A DNA stretch of 64,000 nucleotides from Dryococelus australis (taxonomy: Eukaryota > Arthropoda > Insecta > Phasmatodea > Phasmatidae). The notes under the pieces are model-generated. The model made no database searches. It saw only the letters and a program-made list of their open reading frames with translations, and was not told the origin of the DNA. The stretch lies in assembly GCA_029891345.1 (NCBI GenBank), contig CM057005.1:63949260-64013259 (forward strand), read 5' to 3'. This document shows, piece by piece, positions 45,083-55,924 of this stretch; position 1 is the stretch's first letter, and each line of letters opens with the position of its first letter. A program made the translations under genes and the position numbers.

Positions 45083-45517
45083 TATAGGCTGTTCCCGGTA
45101 AAATAAGCACTTTTGAAGGCCCTGCTGACGTACTTGTATACACATTGTGTGTTCTGCCGCCTGTAAAATTAACATTGCCATTGGCCTCATCACTTTATTC
45201 GCGCGTCGGTCAAGTGAAACTGTGAAGTTTTTCGAAAAGAAAAAACTGTACAAATGTGATAATTTTTACAATTCGATGCATTAAAGAAAAAAAAAAAACG
45301 AAAACAGAAAGCAAGAGAAATGATTTAAGCTATCACAAATGGTTACCTAAAACTTTTTATTCTACGATAATATATGAAACTATTTTCCCCTCTATCGTTA
45401 CCAACTTTACTGGGCACATGTCACTCATTGCGCCCGTTGAAATACATGCAGGTAGGGGCAGTGACTTTTTTCTTTGATTGATTTAAAAAGTGCTCACTTT
45501 ATCGTGAACAGCCTTTA
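45083..45517. mobile_element. Family A MITE, copy 7
   Basis: Complete: TATAGGCTGTTCCCGGTAAAA at the left and GCTCACTTTATCGTGAACAG at the right, with CGCGTCGGTCAAGTGAAACT, ACAAATGGTTACCTAAAAC and CTATCGTTACCAACTTTACT inside. Confidence 0.88.
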
Positions 45518-45857
45518 TCTACGTGTTAGCTAATTATCTGTGTTCAATTCTCGCGCGGACAAGTATTTACGTTCTTTTTTCACTGTGAGCAAAAGCTGGT
45601 TTGTTAGTAGAGCAGTGGCAGAAATGTTTCGCCAATCAGATGGATCGTTCTCGATGTGTTTCGTGAAGTGATTTGAGAGGGCGAGTTCGTAAAAATGATA
45701 ACGGTTTAAGAACAGTTTCGTGAAATGATTCGCAAAAGGGAAACATGTCCGTAGGACTCGAAGAGGTCTGCGAGTGTGTCGCCAGCTCGAGCCTCGATCA
45801 TATGGCGCAACGTCGTCGGCCGTGGACAATGGCGTGTTCTCCAACTTCCAGTGATGG
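45518..45857. other. Unassigned DNA left of a SINE
   Basis: The last ~150 bp (45740-45850) are GC-richer and could be a transposon gene fragment. I cannot name it. Confidence 0.3.
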
Positions 45858-46124
45858 GGGGGGGGGGGGCGGTGGAGTGGTTAGACCACTCGCCTCCCAC
45901 CATGTTGAACAGGGTTCGATTCCCGTGCGGGGACGCCTACGGATTTTCGCACGTGGGAATCGCGCCGGATGACGATGCCGCTGGTCGCCGGGTTTTCTCG
46001 GGGTTTCCCGTTTCCGCCGCCTTCGTATTCCGGCTGTGCTCCATACTCACCTCTCTTCACCCTCATCGGCACTCAAGACGCCGATATTAAGAGCCGTCCA
46101 AATCTCTTCGCTCGCTCACTCCAA
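45858..46124 (+). mobile_element. tRNA-derived SINE, copy 8
   Basis: The first bases are replaced by a G run (45857-45869). It then continues GGTGGAGTGGTTAGACCAC (A box), CAGGGTTCGATTCCC (B box, the best kept in the window), TTTTCGCACGTGGGAATCG and TAAGAGCCGTCCAAATCTC. The tail is TTCGCTCGCTCACTC. B-box quality and the intact body suggest a young copy. Confidence 0.92.
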
Positions 46125-47154
46125 CACCCGGTGGTCTGGCTAGAGACTTTGCTGGGCAATAGCTTCCCGAACAGCATCACCCACATTCCACGTGAGAGAA
46201 GCATAGCTACAGAGCGTTCAATTGGTTGATACCAACACGATTCGCAACGAATGCGATGAGATACCAGCATAAACAGGATGGAGCAAAATTCAGCAGACAA
46301 ATCTAGGGAGTTGATTCCTTACGCAAAACTAAGCGAGAAATGTGGGGCGCTTTCTACCTAAATTAAATACCAAGGGAAATATGAATATTTGAAAATTGAT
46401 ATTTTTGACTGTATTATTGCGAAATATCGGAAACTAACTGAAATTAAATTACAATTCTCTGCGCCCTTTTTTTTAAATGTTATCCGGATCTTCAACGTAA
46501 AAGCTGACTCTCATAAATACATCCCATATGAGTAAAAATATCACTCTTACTGAGCACCACTTGTTTACCGATAGTAATTATGAACGTCTGATGCTGGTTT
46601 ATTGAACAGTATGACCTAATTAACAAAAATTGCCCTTGTTGCCAATACCCAGGGCCACCGCTTTTGTTTAAAACGCACCAGGGGACCCGGCCCACGAGGA
46701 ATCCGCGGGCTAAGCCGCCGTCGATGAAACAGGTAAACGTACGAAATAGTTTTTATGGTAAAATGTCGTTTGGGAACTCCGGCAGGTGCTCGCTCACACC
46801 TATCGGCGCTCGCTTGCACATCCTGCTTTACGGTTGCAATGGGAGTATTAGTACTTAAAAATTAAGACTTAAGACTTAAGGATACGCGACAAATGGTTAG
46901 GCCTAGAGCCAGTCGGCAGGATTCGTTCGGCAGGAGTCGGCCGGCCAGTCAGTCAAAGTGTATGACTTCTTTCGAATGAGGATGCTGCAAGCCGCTCGCA
47001 GTGCGAAATAGCGTATGTCGAGTACGACTACATGCAGACTTCGCCTATTGGACAAAAATTACTATTGTGCCAAGGTATTTAGTAAAATATGTAATGCACA
47101 GCGATATTAGAATAGTGATTGTTTGAAGAACCCATCGCGTGATATTCTTGGTTT
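46125..47154. other. Unassigned DNA
   Basis: No recognised gene. A GC-rich patch with repeated GTCGGC words lies at 46905-46955. Confidence 0.3.
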
Positions 47155-47165
47155 CTCTAAATGTT

Positions 47166-47221
47166 ATATCGGCTTTCAAGACTTCGCTGTTAAGAGCAGC
47201 CCAAATCTCTTCACCCACCCA
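47166..47221 (+). mobile_element. tRNA-derived SINE, copy 9, 5'-truncated
   Basis: Only the last 56 bp (CGGCTTTCAAGACTTCGCTG, TTAAGAGCAGCCCAAATCTC and tail) are present. They are bounded by a perfect 11-bp duplication, CTCTAAATGTT, at 47155-47165 and 47222-47232. Truncation at the 5' side with an intact duplication is the signature of incomplete reverse transcription. Confidence 0.93.
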
Positions 47222-47434
47222 CTCTAAATGTTCTAGGCAATTCGCTCGAAGTAATAACTCAAACACATCAAAGCCTGCAAGTATAGAGTTCTTTCACCCA
47301 CTGAGAAACAGCATGTGCTAGCATTGCTACCTCCTGCTAATATGCTGCATATAATGTTCTTAATAAACGATGGGATCACAGACCATAAAGGGACGAACAG
47401 TGTATCGTATAGTGGGCGCATGCGAAATATAACT

Positions 47435-47775
47435 TGCTGAACTGGCGCGTGAACGGGACGAACTTCAGAAGGATAATGTAGCATCAGTTACTGTGAAGAC
47501 TGATGTCAACAACGAAAACCCTCCTACATAGGAAGAGAAACTCAGTGATATCTGTGCTGTCGAAGAAGCTGAGAACGACCATGTTGAAGAGAGTGCTGAT
47601 GTAGGTGATGGAGGCGGTGGTTATAGTCCCGACGTTCTTGCACATCTCACCAACGAGTTCTCTGCATCAAGTGGTACGAAGAAAACAGAATACGACAGGA
47701 TTGCTGACTACACATTTCCTGAGGACTCCGATGAACTTGTTTTTACACTTGGAAATTCGAGATCGCGTTGCTAAA
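47435..47775 (+). pseudogene. Unrecognised acidic coding relic
   Basis: One plus frame stays open for about 113 codons with a single internal stop (TAG near 47528). It reads AELARERDELQKDN, then an Asp/Glu/Gly-rich stretch (EEAENDHVEESADVGDGGGG), then TKKTEYDRIADYTFPEDSDE. Codon-like structure and composition stand out from the AT-rich surroundings. It could be a host-gene retrocopy or the N-terminal acidic part of a transposon protein. No domain is certain. Confidence 0.4.
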
Positions 47776-48180
47776 CGATGGAGATTATTTGCACATTAAG
47801 GAGATATTTCCAACCATCAGTTAACCAAAAGTCATCGGCTATGTATCATGACGTGACGAACTTCTTGCTGCTGCGATTCTTATGTATAAGTGAGAAAATA
47901 ATTTAAAACAGGCATTGTTATAAACCGTGTGATGTTATTTTTAATAATCGTACATTTGGTGTGGTTTGGTCTTGTGGTCAGGTTGGACCATTCTGCTGAT
48001 GTGATCATTTGTATTATCTGTTGGTACGGCCGTTTGGTATGACCAGCTGGCATGGTCAGTCTGCATAGGTGATTGGTAGGCCTGCTCAATTCGTCGATAT
48101 TTGGCATACAGAATATTAAAGAATACTTTACGTATAGATTCACAAACAGTGGGCTGCGTACAAAATATTAATGCTGTATA
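47776..48180. other. Unassigned DNA
   Basis: A TGGT-rich patch at 47955-48095 gives a minus-strand frame without family resemblance. Confidence 0.3.
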
Positions 48181-48185
48181 AAACT

Positions 48186-48515
48186 GACATTTCCATGGGC
48201 ATGATCACCTTATTCATGCGTCGGTCAAGTGAAACTGCGAAGTTATTAGAAAAGTAAATGTTTTACAGATTTGATGATTCCTACACTTATATGCATTAAA
48301 AAGACAGGGAGCAGAAATAATAATTTTAATTTTCACAGATGTTTTACCTAGCACTTTTAATTCAACGCTAAGTCATGAAACTTCTTTCTCCCCATCGCTA
48401 CCAACTTTACTGAGTGCATGCCACTCAGTGCACCCATTAAACAATATGCAGGTAGGAGCAGTAATATATTACAAAGGTTGATTTCAAAAGTGTTCGTTTG
48501 ATCGTGAACAGCCTT
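48186..48515. mobile_element. Family A MITE, copy 8, left-truncated
   Basis: It starts inside the element (ATTTCCATGGGCATGATCAC, CATGCGTCGGTCAAGTGAAA) and runs to a good right end, TGATCGTGAACAGCCTTAA. The left inverted repeat is absent. Confidence 0.8.
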
Positions 48516-48623
48516 AACCGCCAAAGACGAAATTGGGACGCCTGCCACAGGTGCACTATTAAATAAACGTTTCGTCTTGGTCCCTACACTCTAATTGGCT
48601 CGCTGGTACGAACACATACTTGA

Positions 48624-49042
48624 TAAAGGCTGTTCACTTTTGAAATCCCTACTTAAGATCTACTTGTATTCACGTTACGTATTATTCCGCCTTCTGTAAA
48701 ATTGATCTTGCCATGGGGCTCATCACTTTATTCATGCGTCGGTCAAGTAAAACTGTGAAATTTTTAGGGGTGTAAATCTTATACGTCTTCTCATTTTCAC
48801 ACTTCGAAGCATTAAAAAAAAAAAAAATCAAAAGAAGTGAAGAAAATAACTTAAGTTATCACAAATGGTTACTTAACACTTTTATATCGACGTTGAGAAA
48901 TGGAACTATTTTACCTCCATCGTTACCAACTCTACTGGGAAAATGTCACTCAGTGCACCCATTAAAATATGTGCGTTCAGGGGGGCAGTGACTTCTTTCT
49001 GAGGTTCATTTCAAAAGTGCTCACTTTATTGTGAATAGCCTT
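48624..49042. mobile_element. Family A MITE, copy 9
   Basis: It is full length apart from a ~15-bp loss in the left inverted repeat (AAAGGCTGTTC joined to ACTTTTGAAATC). The right end is TCACTTTATTGTGAATAGCC. Same orientation as copy 8, about 110 bp away. Confidence 0.85.
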
Positions 49043-49044
49043 TA

Positions 49045-50538
49045 ATATATTATGTGTGTAGTGCTTGTAAAAGTGATAACCAACCGTCGACTTCGAAATT
49101 CAATGACCATTATTCTTTCTTAAAATTATTCTTTCAAACGAGTTTTTCAGAATATAATCAGAAATTTCGGATCGCTCTTCGCCCAAGAAAATAGCAATCA
49201 ATTCGTTCCGTCCAGATAACGTGTACTGACATTCGTCTTGATTCTTAATACAGAATGAGGCCAGACAACGAAGACAAATTTCAGAAGGTGATTCCTGAAA
49301 GGGAAACGAAAATTAGAAAACATCAACGTGTGTCCAGAAATGTACGGAAACACTGTAAAATTTAGTGTTGTTATTTTTTTTATTTTTTAGTGTTTTTTTT
49401 TAATATATGGAGGTTCGTGGATTGGATAAAATCTAAATGATATTAATAATACATATTTTCATCAACTTTTTCCACTTTTGCACCCAGACATTACGTGGCA
49501 CTGCATCCTTTGAAATGCCCTTATAAAATATATAGCTCTTCAGAGAGCTTCCTTAAGGAAACGTTCAACATCGAAAATTATATTATATATATATTGAGAA
49601 TAATATTTCACATTAATTACTAGTTAGTTTGAGTGAAAGACATGCAAAAGTTACGTATACATTCTACATTCCCCCCTCCCACTGTGATCCCTTTAACATG
49701 GCCAAAATGAAATTTTATGTTAACTAAGTTCATGGATCACGAGTTATATTAGCCAGCATGTCTGCAGGTGTGTAAAGCTTCTTACACAATAGTAAACTTT
49801 AGCTATTTGACTTTACGTTTCCTTTCCTCCGATGAAACCATCATACACAATACAACTGTAAAGTTAGAGTTTAGACAATTGAACATCGGTTATGCCAGCT
49901 TCGTAAAAATGTGTCTTGTTATGTAAATAATTATTTTTATTATCCAGCAATGCATTTTACACGCCTTTTATAAATATAGACTTAAAATTTGCATTAAAAG
50001 TTTATTTCAAAACAAAACACTAATTTGTTAACTCTATTAAAATATGTCAATTCAGATATTTCCTCTTCACATGATATTTCTTTGCAATTTATTTAATTTA
50101 AGACGAGCTTTGTTTAGTATACCGAGATTAAAATCGCCCTACGATAAAATAACGCTCTTTCCACATAACCTCTGCTAGATTATCGGCAAAATGCCTGCTT
50201 GACTTTGACTTTAAATTTCAACTTTTCGAAATTGTAAATTCAAGAGTGCTTTACTTTACCTTTGACAATTCCATTGTGTCAAGTTCTATAAGAAACAACA
50301 TGTCAGAAAGCAAACGTAAAGTCAAATGGTAAAGTTAAATGTTTAAGTTTTCAATTGTGTGTGGGCTTTAATAGAGCAGTTTGTTACTGATATGTGTTGG
50401 AATTAGCTTGGTCGGATTACAGCAACTGGACATGAGTTGAAAAGCAGAAAAAGAAATGCAGGCATTAAATACGAGAATCGAACCGGGAAGGGAGGAATCG
50501 TCAGTATGGATATAGCAAAACTGGTTGCCCCATGGAAC
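49045..50538. other. Unassigned AT-rich DNA
   Basis: About 1.5 kb without a recognised gene or repeat. Confidence 0.35.
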
Positions 50539-50550
50539 ACCACCCCCATC

Positions 50551-50814
50551 AGGAGGTCGCGGTGCCTGAGAGGTTACGCTGCTCCCCTCCCACCAAGGCA
50601 AACCGGGTTCAACCCCTTGCCGGGTCACTCCCGGATTTTCTCAAGTGGGAATCTTGCCGGGCGGTGCCGCTGATCGGCGGGTTTTCTCGGAGATCTCCCG
50701 TTTCCCCAGCCCTTGCATTCTGGCGCCGCTCCATTCTTACCTCACTACACCTTCATCGGCTCTCAAGATCTCGTTGTTAAGAGCCACCCAAATCTCTCAA
50801 CTCAACTCAACTCA
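50551..50814 (+). mobile_element. tRNA-derived SINE, copy 10
   Basis: Complete, with head GGAGGTCGCGGTGCCTGAGA, B box AACCGGGTTCAACCCC, body and an (AACTC)n tail that differs from the TCACTCAC tails of other copies. Flanked by an imperfect 12-bp duplication, ACCACCCCCATC at 50539-50550 and ACCACCCGTATC at 50815-50826. Confidence 0.92.
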
Positions 50815-50866
50815 ACCACCCGTATCGCACACAGCGTGTTTATGCGTAGTCTTGGAGTAGCTTGGT

Positions 50867-51952
50867 TAAAGGCTGTTCACGATAAAGTAAGCACTTTTTA
50901 AATCAACCTGAGATAAAAGTCACTGCCCCTGCCTGCATATATTTTAACGAGCACACTGAGGGACATGCGTCCAGTAAAGTTGGTAACTATGGATGGAAAG
51001 TAGTTCCACGTCTTAACGTCGAATAAAAAATGGGTTTTGGCTGTGTTGGGGACACGGCCGTTTGTTTTGCGTGAATACTACGTTGACGCTCTCAGAAGCC
51101 TTGATGTGTTTTTTTGCGTTCCCGGCACAGTTTCACTCGATCATATGGGGTTTTATGGGTATCACTGGATTGCTTTTGAGATGCTCTTTCCAACCGTATA
51201 CGATTTATGTATTGATTTGGGTTTTTGATGAGCATAGGCCAACATTGTATTAAGATTTCTTAATTTTTTATATTAAACTCGTAGGATTTCACTACATCTA
51301 CGCCACACATATGTTTTTACACACGCAATCGATTGATCTTGATGAGAGCTGTCGATTGAAACTTAGACGAGCGTCGTTGCTTCTCCTAGTCAAAAGTTAT
51401 ACTACGCGGAAGTTATGAGAAGCGACGAAGCAAATCCAAAATTGCTCCGCCACCCCCCCCCCCCCCCCCCTTCCATCAACCGGCTCCACGCCACGCGTGA
51501 TGCTTTGCAGTCGTCACTCAGCGTAACACATTCTTTGATCCTTTGGAAATCGACTGGTGTAATTGAATTTTGATTGTAGGCTATAGATCCGGAGCTGTAA
51601 TGCCAAACTGTATCTCCCGATTTTATCATTGGATTTTCTGGATTGCCTCCCACTATGGTTGCAAATTTAAAGACGTATTCAGGTCAAAAGTGTTAAGTGA
51701 CCATTTACGATAACTTCAGTCATTCATTTCGCTTTCTGTTTTTATATAGTGCTTCGAAGTGTAAAAGTAACCAGATTTGTAAAATATTTACTTTTCTAAT
51801 AATTTCACAGTTTCACTTGACCAACGCATGAATAAAATGACGAGACCCACGTCAATGTTAATTTTACATAAGGTGTAAGAATACACAACGTGTCTACAAG
51901 TAGATCTTGATCACGGATTTCAAAAGTTCTCATTTTACCGTGAACAGCCTAT
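50867..51952. mobile_element. Family A MITE, copy 10, split
   Basis: Left half 50867-51031: AAAGGCTGTTCACGATAAAG, CACTGCCCCTGCCTGC, GGTAACTATGGATGGAAAG. Right half about 51680-51952: AGTGTTAAGTGACCATTTAC, TTGACCAACGCATGAATAAA, CATTTTACCGTGAACAGCCT. The halves join at the conserved AAAAAGTGTTA region. Confidence 0.88.
51032..51680. other. ~650-bp insertion of unknown type within family A copy 10
   Basis: It shares nothing with other elements in the window. It contains a run of about 18 C (51454-51471) and short frames without family resemblance. No inverted ends were recognised. A loose similarity of its borders (TTAACGTCGAATAAAAAATG and TTAAAGACGTATTC) is not enough to call a target duplication. 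Confidence 0.55.
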
Positions 51953-52070
51953 ACCCTCACAAACAGTGTCCGACCCGTAAGACGTTTGCAGCTGTGTTTC
52001 GGCGTTTGTGTGATACGGAGTCCTTTGACATGCCATAGGCATGCATTTTTTATCTCTTGATATATTGATA

Positions 52071-52511
52071 TTTATACTTAGTTCTGTTATCACAATGTTG
52101 CTGTACGTTTTACAGCATTTCTGTACATTTATGGACGTATGTCGACGTGGATTTTTTTTTTGTTCGTCCTGTTTCAAGAATCGCCTCCTGAAGTTTGTCC
52201 TATTATTCGGCCTTACTCGATTTATTTTGACAATAACTCCAATAAGGCGTTATATTGGTCACTGACAGGCCTTCTGCACCTCTGTTATATTTATACTTAG
52301 TTCTGTTATCACAATGTTGCTGTACATTTTACAGCATTTCTGTACATTTATGGACGTATGTCGACGTGGTTTTTTTTTTTTTTGTTCGTCCTGTTTCAAA
52401 AATCGCCTCCTGAAGTTTGTCCTATTATTCGGCCTTACTCGATTTATTTTGACAATAACTCCAATAAGGCGTTATATTGGTCACTGACAGGCCTTCTGCA
52501 CCTCTGTTATA
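52071..52511. repeat. 219-bp unit, two tandem copies
   Basis: TTTATACTTAGTTCTGTTAT starts at 52071 and again at 52290. The two units run in parallel to CTTCTGCACCTCTGTTATA with only a few changes, one being the length of a T run. High identity indicates a recent duplication or an assembly duplication. Confidence 0.95.
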
Positions 52512-52647
52512 ATTTTTTACATGCCTGAAACCAGCATAGCAATCATTGGTGGATGGAGCTTCTTCTAATTCCTCGTACATTATTCGATGCTTTAAATCTT
52601 CACGTTCGTTACATTACTTTACTATGAAAGTGTCAATGTTTATTTTG

Positions 52648-52692
<45 letters not shown>

Positions 52693-53975
52693 GCGTTTGT
52701 ACTAAAAAAAAAAATTACAGCGGTATTCCATATATGAGACGATACAAGTTATAGAGGGGTAAATTTAACGTTTACGTATATTTTTTAATACAAATTTATA
52801 ATACTGGTGTAGCGGTTACTTGTATCGAAAATAAATAATGAAAAAAAAATTATATATTGGAATTCTTAACACATTTTGTTTCAGTGCTTTTGATAGCATT
52901 GACAGTTTCTGAGAAAAGTGCGAAAAACCAGTTCTTGGCCGCCATTTTTCAAGATAACGGTTTAGCACAGGGTTGTTTTTTTTTTTTTTTTAGGAAATTA
53001 AGTGCGTTATTTGAGTTACCAAATGCGTATATGCTAAGTTTTATGCTTGTAACAGTTTTTAAAAAGTAATCGTGAAATTCCAGTCTAAAATTACTGGACT
53101 GTCGTGGCAACGAAAAAGACTACAATATCCACCGCAAATACTTTATTTTTCCGTTGCATGAAATAAATGTTCGCTTTCCACCAGTCATAAACTTAATGCG
53201 TACATATTAACTTCCGTGTAAACTGCTAAAAAACTGAAAGTCATTCGCAAGCACCCGCACGCTTAATTGTATCTCACGAAAGTGTCCCTTTTATTTTTCG
53301 TCCAGCCCGTAAGTGGATAGAAATGACAGCGGGCCTGGCCCTGAAAAAAAAAGTGTCAGAGTCGTAAAGTGACTTTAGAATGCCTTCGTGAGCCCGAGCA
53401 GAAGCTCTCATCGCGATTAAACTAGGTAATGCCACTTGGTACCAATCTAAGCCGAGAGAATCTTTTATGTTCGGCGTAAACGATGTTCCCGTTATTACGA
53501 GTGGCGTTATATTCTCGAGGGCGTAAAACGGCTGACTTACAGTATTAAAGGGTGCGAGTTTTGAACTCCGCTCATTGCATTGCTGTTTTATTTCCTTGGT
53601 ACAGTCTACTCAGTTTAAGCGCATAATAATCCTCTGCTGAATTAACAGAGGATTATCTATCTTCCCCAGGAGCTGATTCAAGAGGGTCCACCTGGCATCC
53701 TCATCTACTGGGCTTGAATAGTTTTATTTATTAAAGTTTACTGTAAGGTGTATGATGCAGTGTATACAGTACTATTTTGTTATTTATTTAATGTCCCCCT
53801 CCATATTTCGGATAATTGCTCTAGAAATGATTCCTACACATTGAATTCCGTTCATTTTTTTTTAAATATAACCTACATTTTTCTAGACTTATTCCATAAT
53901 TCGAATGCAGAATTTTTTTGCACTAGCACTGTATCGAACTCCTTCATTGAGGTTTGAAGTTCATAGCTGTATCTA
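52512..53975. other. Unassigned DNA with a 43-A tract and a hairpin
   Basis: A poly(A) run at 52648-52690 is not preceded by any recognisable retrocopy. At 53626-53656 an 11-bp perfect stem (ATAATCCTCTG paired across a 9-base loop) occurs. No gene recognised. Confidence 0.4.
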
Positions 53976-53977
53976 TA

Positions 53978-54440
53978 TCTATACTACTAAATAAAATAGA
54001 AGTGTCTGTATGTGATTTTAAAAGTTTAAACTTTTAATAATTTTTTCATATTGTGTAATTGATAACTAAGCCATATCTAATGTTGATTTTTTCATGTCTG
54101 TTTGTCTGTCTGTCCGACCAGATTTAGCTCAAAAACTCCTGAACGTATTGTCATCTAATGTACACAGTCTATAGATAATAACCCCAGGACCAACTTAGTC
54201 ATTGTTTCATCGAGCTATCTCAAACGGTTCCGGAAAAAATGAGGATCAGGGATGTACATATGTACTGGATTAAGATTTTCTTAGGATTACTGCATAATAA
54301 AAAAAAATGTTTAAAAAAAAATTTCCTTCATTTCTTTTTTTTTTTTCTATCGGCTGTCTTCCTTTCCTTCCCAAAAGAAGTGGCTAGATCGATTCAAAGT
54401 CCTAAATACCATGCTAACGAAGTAGCACTGGTCTGCTAGT
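53978..54440 (+). mobile_element. Helitron-like non-autonomous repeat
   Basis: It begins TCTATACTACTAAATAAA, contains the CTGTTTGTCTGTCTGTCCGA and AGCTCAAAAACTCCTGAACG words that mark a widespread insect repeat type, and ends CTGGTCTGCTAGT. A TC start and CTRRT end without target duplication or inverted ends are the Helitron criteria. The 3' hairpin is weak here. Confidence 0.5.
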
Positions 54441-54460
54441 TATAAATAAAGGAACAACCT

Positions 54461-54884
54461 AATAGTCTATTCGCGGTTACTTCACACTTTTTGTATCAAA
54501 ACTTTGAAAAACCACCCCATGTATGAGGTGTCTGGTTTTTTCCCCTAAATATGTCGCGTTTCACGAGTGTCTTATGCTAGTGTAAACATGAAAGTACCTT
54601 ATTTTTAGTTAAATTGAACTTCTACTTATACCTAATTTAACTATTTCGTTTATAGTTAATGTGAATAAAAACAGTGAGTTAGTTGGTGTGTTGGTATTGC
54701 CTACTAAGAAATAGTTCTTATGCATATATTATTACATTGAGTGCGCTCAAATGCGGTGCGTTGTCCCTTTGATGTAATTTTCTAGACTCGGTTAAGCTTT
54801 GTTTACATGAGGCGGAGGAACGTCCGGGAACTAGAACTTCACCAGGGTTTCAGAAAGGTTAGAAGGAACCGTGAATGGACTATA
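54461..54884. mobile_element. Family C MITE, copy 3
   Basis: Left end AATAGTCTATTCGCGGTTAC, right end GAACCGTGAATGGACTATA. The internal order is the same as in the 5.6- and 39.5-kb copies, including GCGGTGCGTTGTCCC and GAGGCGGAGGAACG. Confidence 0.88.
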
Positions 54885-55404
54885 TTCACTCATTTGTATT
54901 GAACTTTATTACGCTATTTAAGCATTGCAGTCAAACTGACCGGCATGCTGTATACCTAGCTTTATCAATAAAATTGCACCTAGCGTATTTCTAAAAAGAA
55001 AATTTGATTTGTATATCCAAAACATTGCAAAAAGTATGTAAAAGAACACTGGCTACCATGTGAGTTAATTATGTCACACATGCACACATATTGTTACACG
55101 AAGACGCTCCGCAAGGTCGAGGACTCTTGCCCCTCCCCCTCCCTGGGACGTGAGAGGTGCAGCACTTCAAGAGCATCGCCGGTACCACCGCATGACACTG
55201 ACGTGTGCTGCGATAAAGCTGTTGGGACTCGTGCCGCTTCCGTCCTTGGAGGGTTGAAAGTCTTGGGATTGTCGCCACGCGAATGTCGTGGTCATCAATC
55301 CCCTCCCCCCTCACCACTCTCATCATGACTCGTACTGCGAAGAACCTTCTGGGCCAAGCCAAATGAGTCCTTGCATGTTGAAACTACCGTCCTTTTCTTT
55401 TTAT
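54885..55404. other. Unassigned DNA
   Basis: A GC-richer patch at 55090-55320 gives frames on both strands with no recognisable family. Confidence 0.3.
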
Positions 55405-55417
55405 TTCGTTACAAGAC

Positions 55418-55922
55418 CCACTGCGTTCAGTAGGAAGGGGAGATTGCTATGCGGAAAACTAGATAAAGCACTGAGGAAAAGACTTTGAAAGTGTTTAGTA
55501 TGGAGTGTGGCACTCTATGAAGTAGAGACGTGGACACTGCGACGTGAGGACGAAAAAAAACTAGAAGCGTTTGAGATGTGGATGTGGAGGAGAATGGAGA
55601 GGATAGGCTGGGTGGAAAGAGTGAGTAATGAAGAAGTGCTGGAAAGAGTTGATGAGAGGAGAAAACTTCTGAAGGTCATAAGAGAAAGGAAGAAGAACTG
55701 GATGGGATACTTGTTGAAACGGGCGTGCTCGCTAACAGACGGTTTGGAAGGAATAGTTTGTGGAAAATGATTGAAAGGAAGGAGAAGATACAAGCTGATG
55801 ATGACATCAAGGGAAGCGGATAGTATATGGACCTGAAGAGGTTTGCAGAAGAGAGGAGAGTATGGAGGGATACCACGTGAAACCTGCCTCTGGGCAGAAC
55901 ACAAATGATGATGATGATGAGG
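55418..55922 (+). pseudogene. LINE ORF2 C-terminal fragment, 5'-truncated
   Basis: Frames read KGRLLCGKLDKALRKRL, then VALYEVETWTLRREDEKKLE and AFEMWMWRRMERIGW, NEEVLERVDERRKLL and WMGYLLKR. This is the well-known region downstream of RT in a large class of insect LINEs (ALYGAETWTLR...EAFEMW..RRM). A frame-shifted continuation to LPLGRT and an (ATG)n tail (55905-55922) mark the 3' end. It is a dead-on-arrival copy. Confidence 0.85.
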
Positions 55923-55924
55923 AC

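Noticed and set aside
47955..48095. TGGT-rich patch as a tandem repeat
   Set aside because: No constant unit or spacing could be defined.
50551..50640. Functional tRNA genes at the SINE heads
   Set aside because: All heads continue into the same 200-bp body and tail and are flanked by target duplications; they are SINEs.
52546..52737. Frame with a run of 15 lysines
   Set aside because: Produced by the poly(A) tract at 52648-52690.
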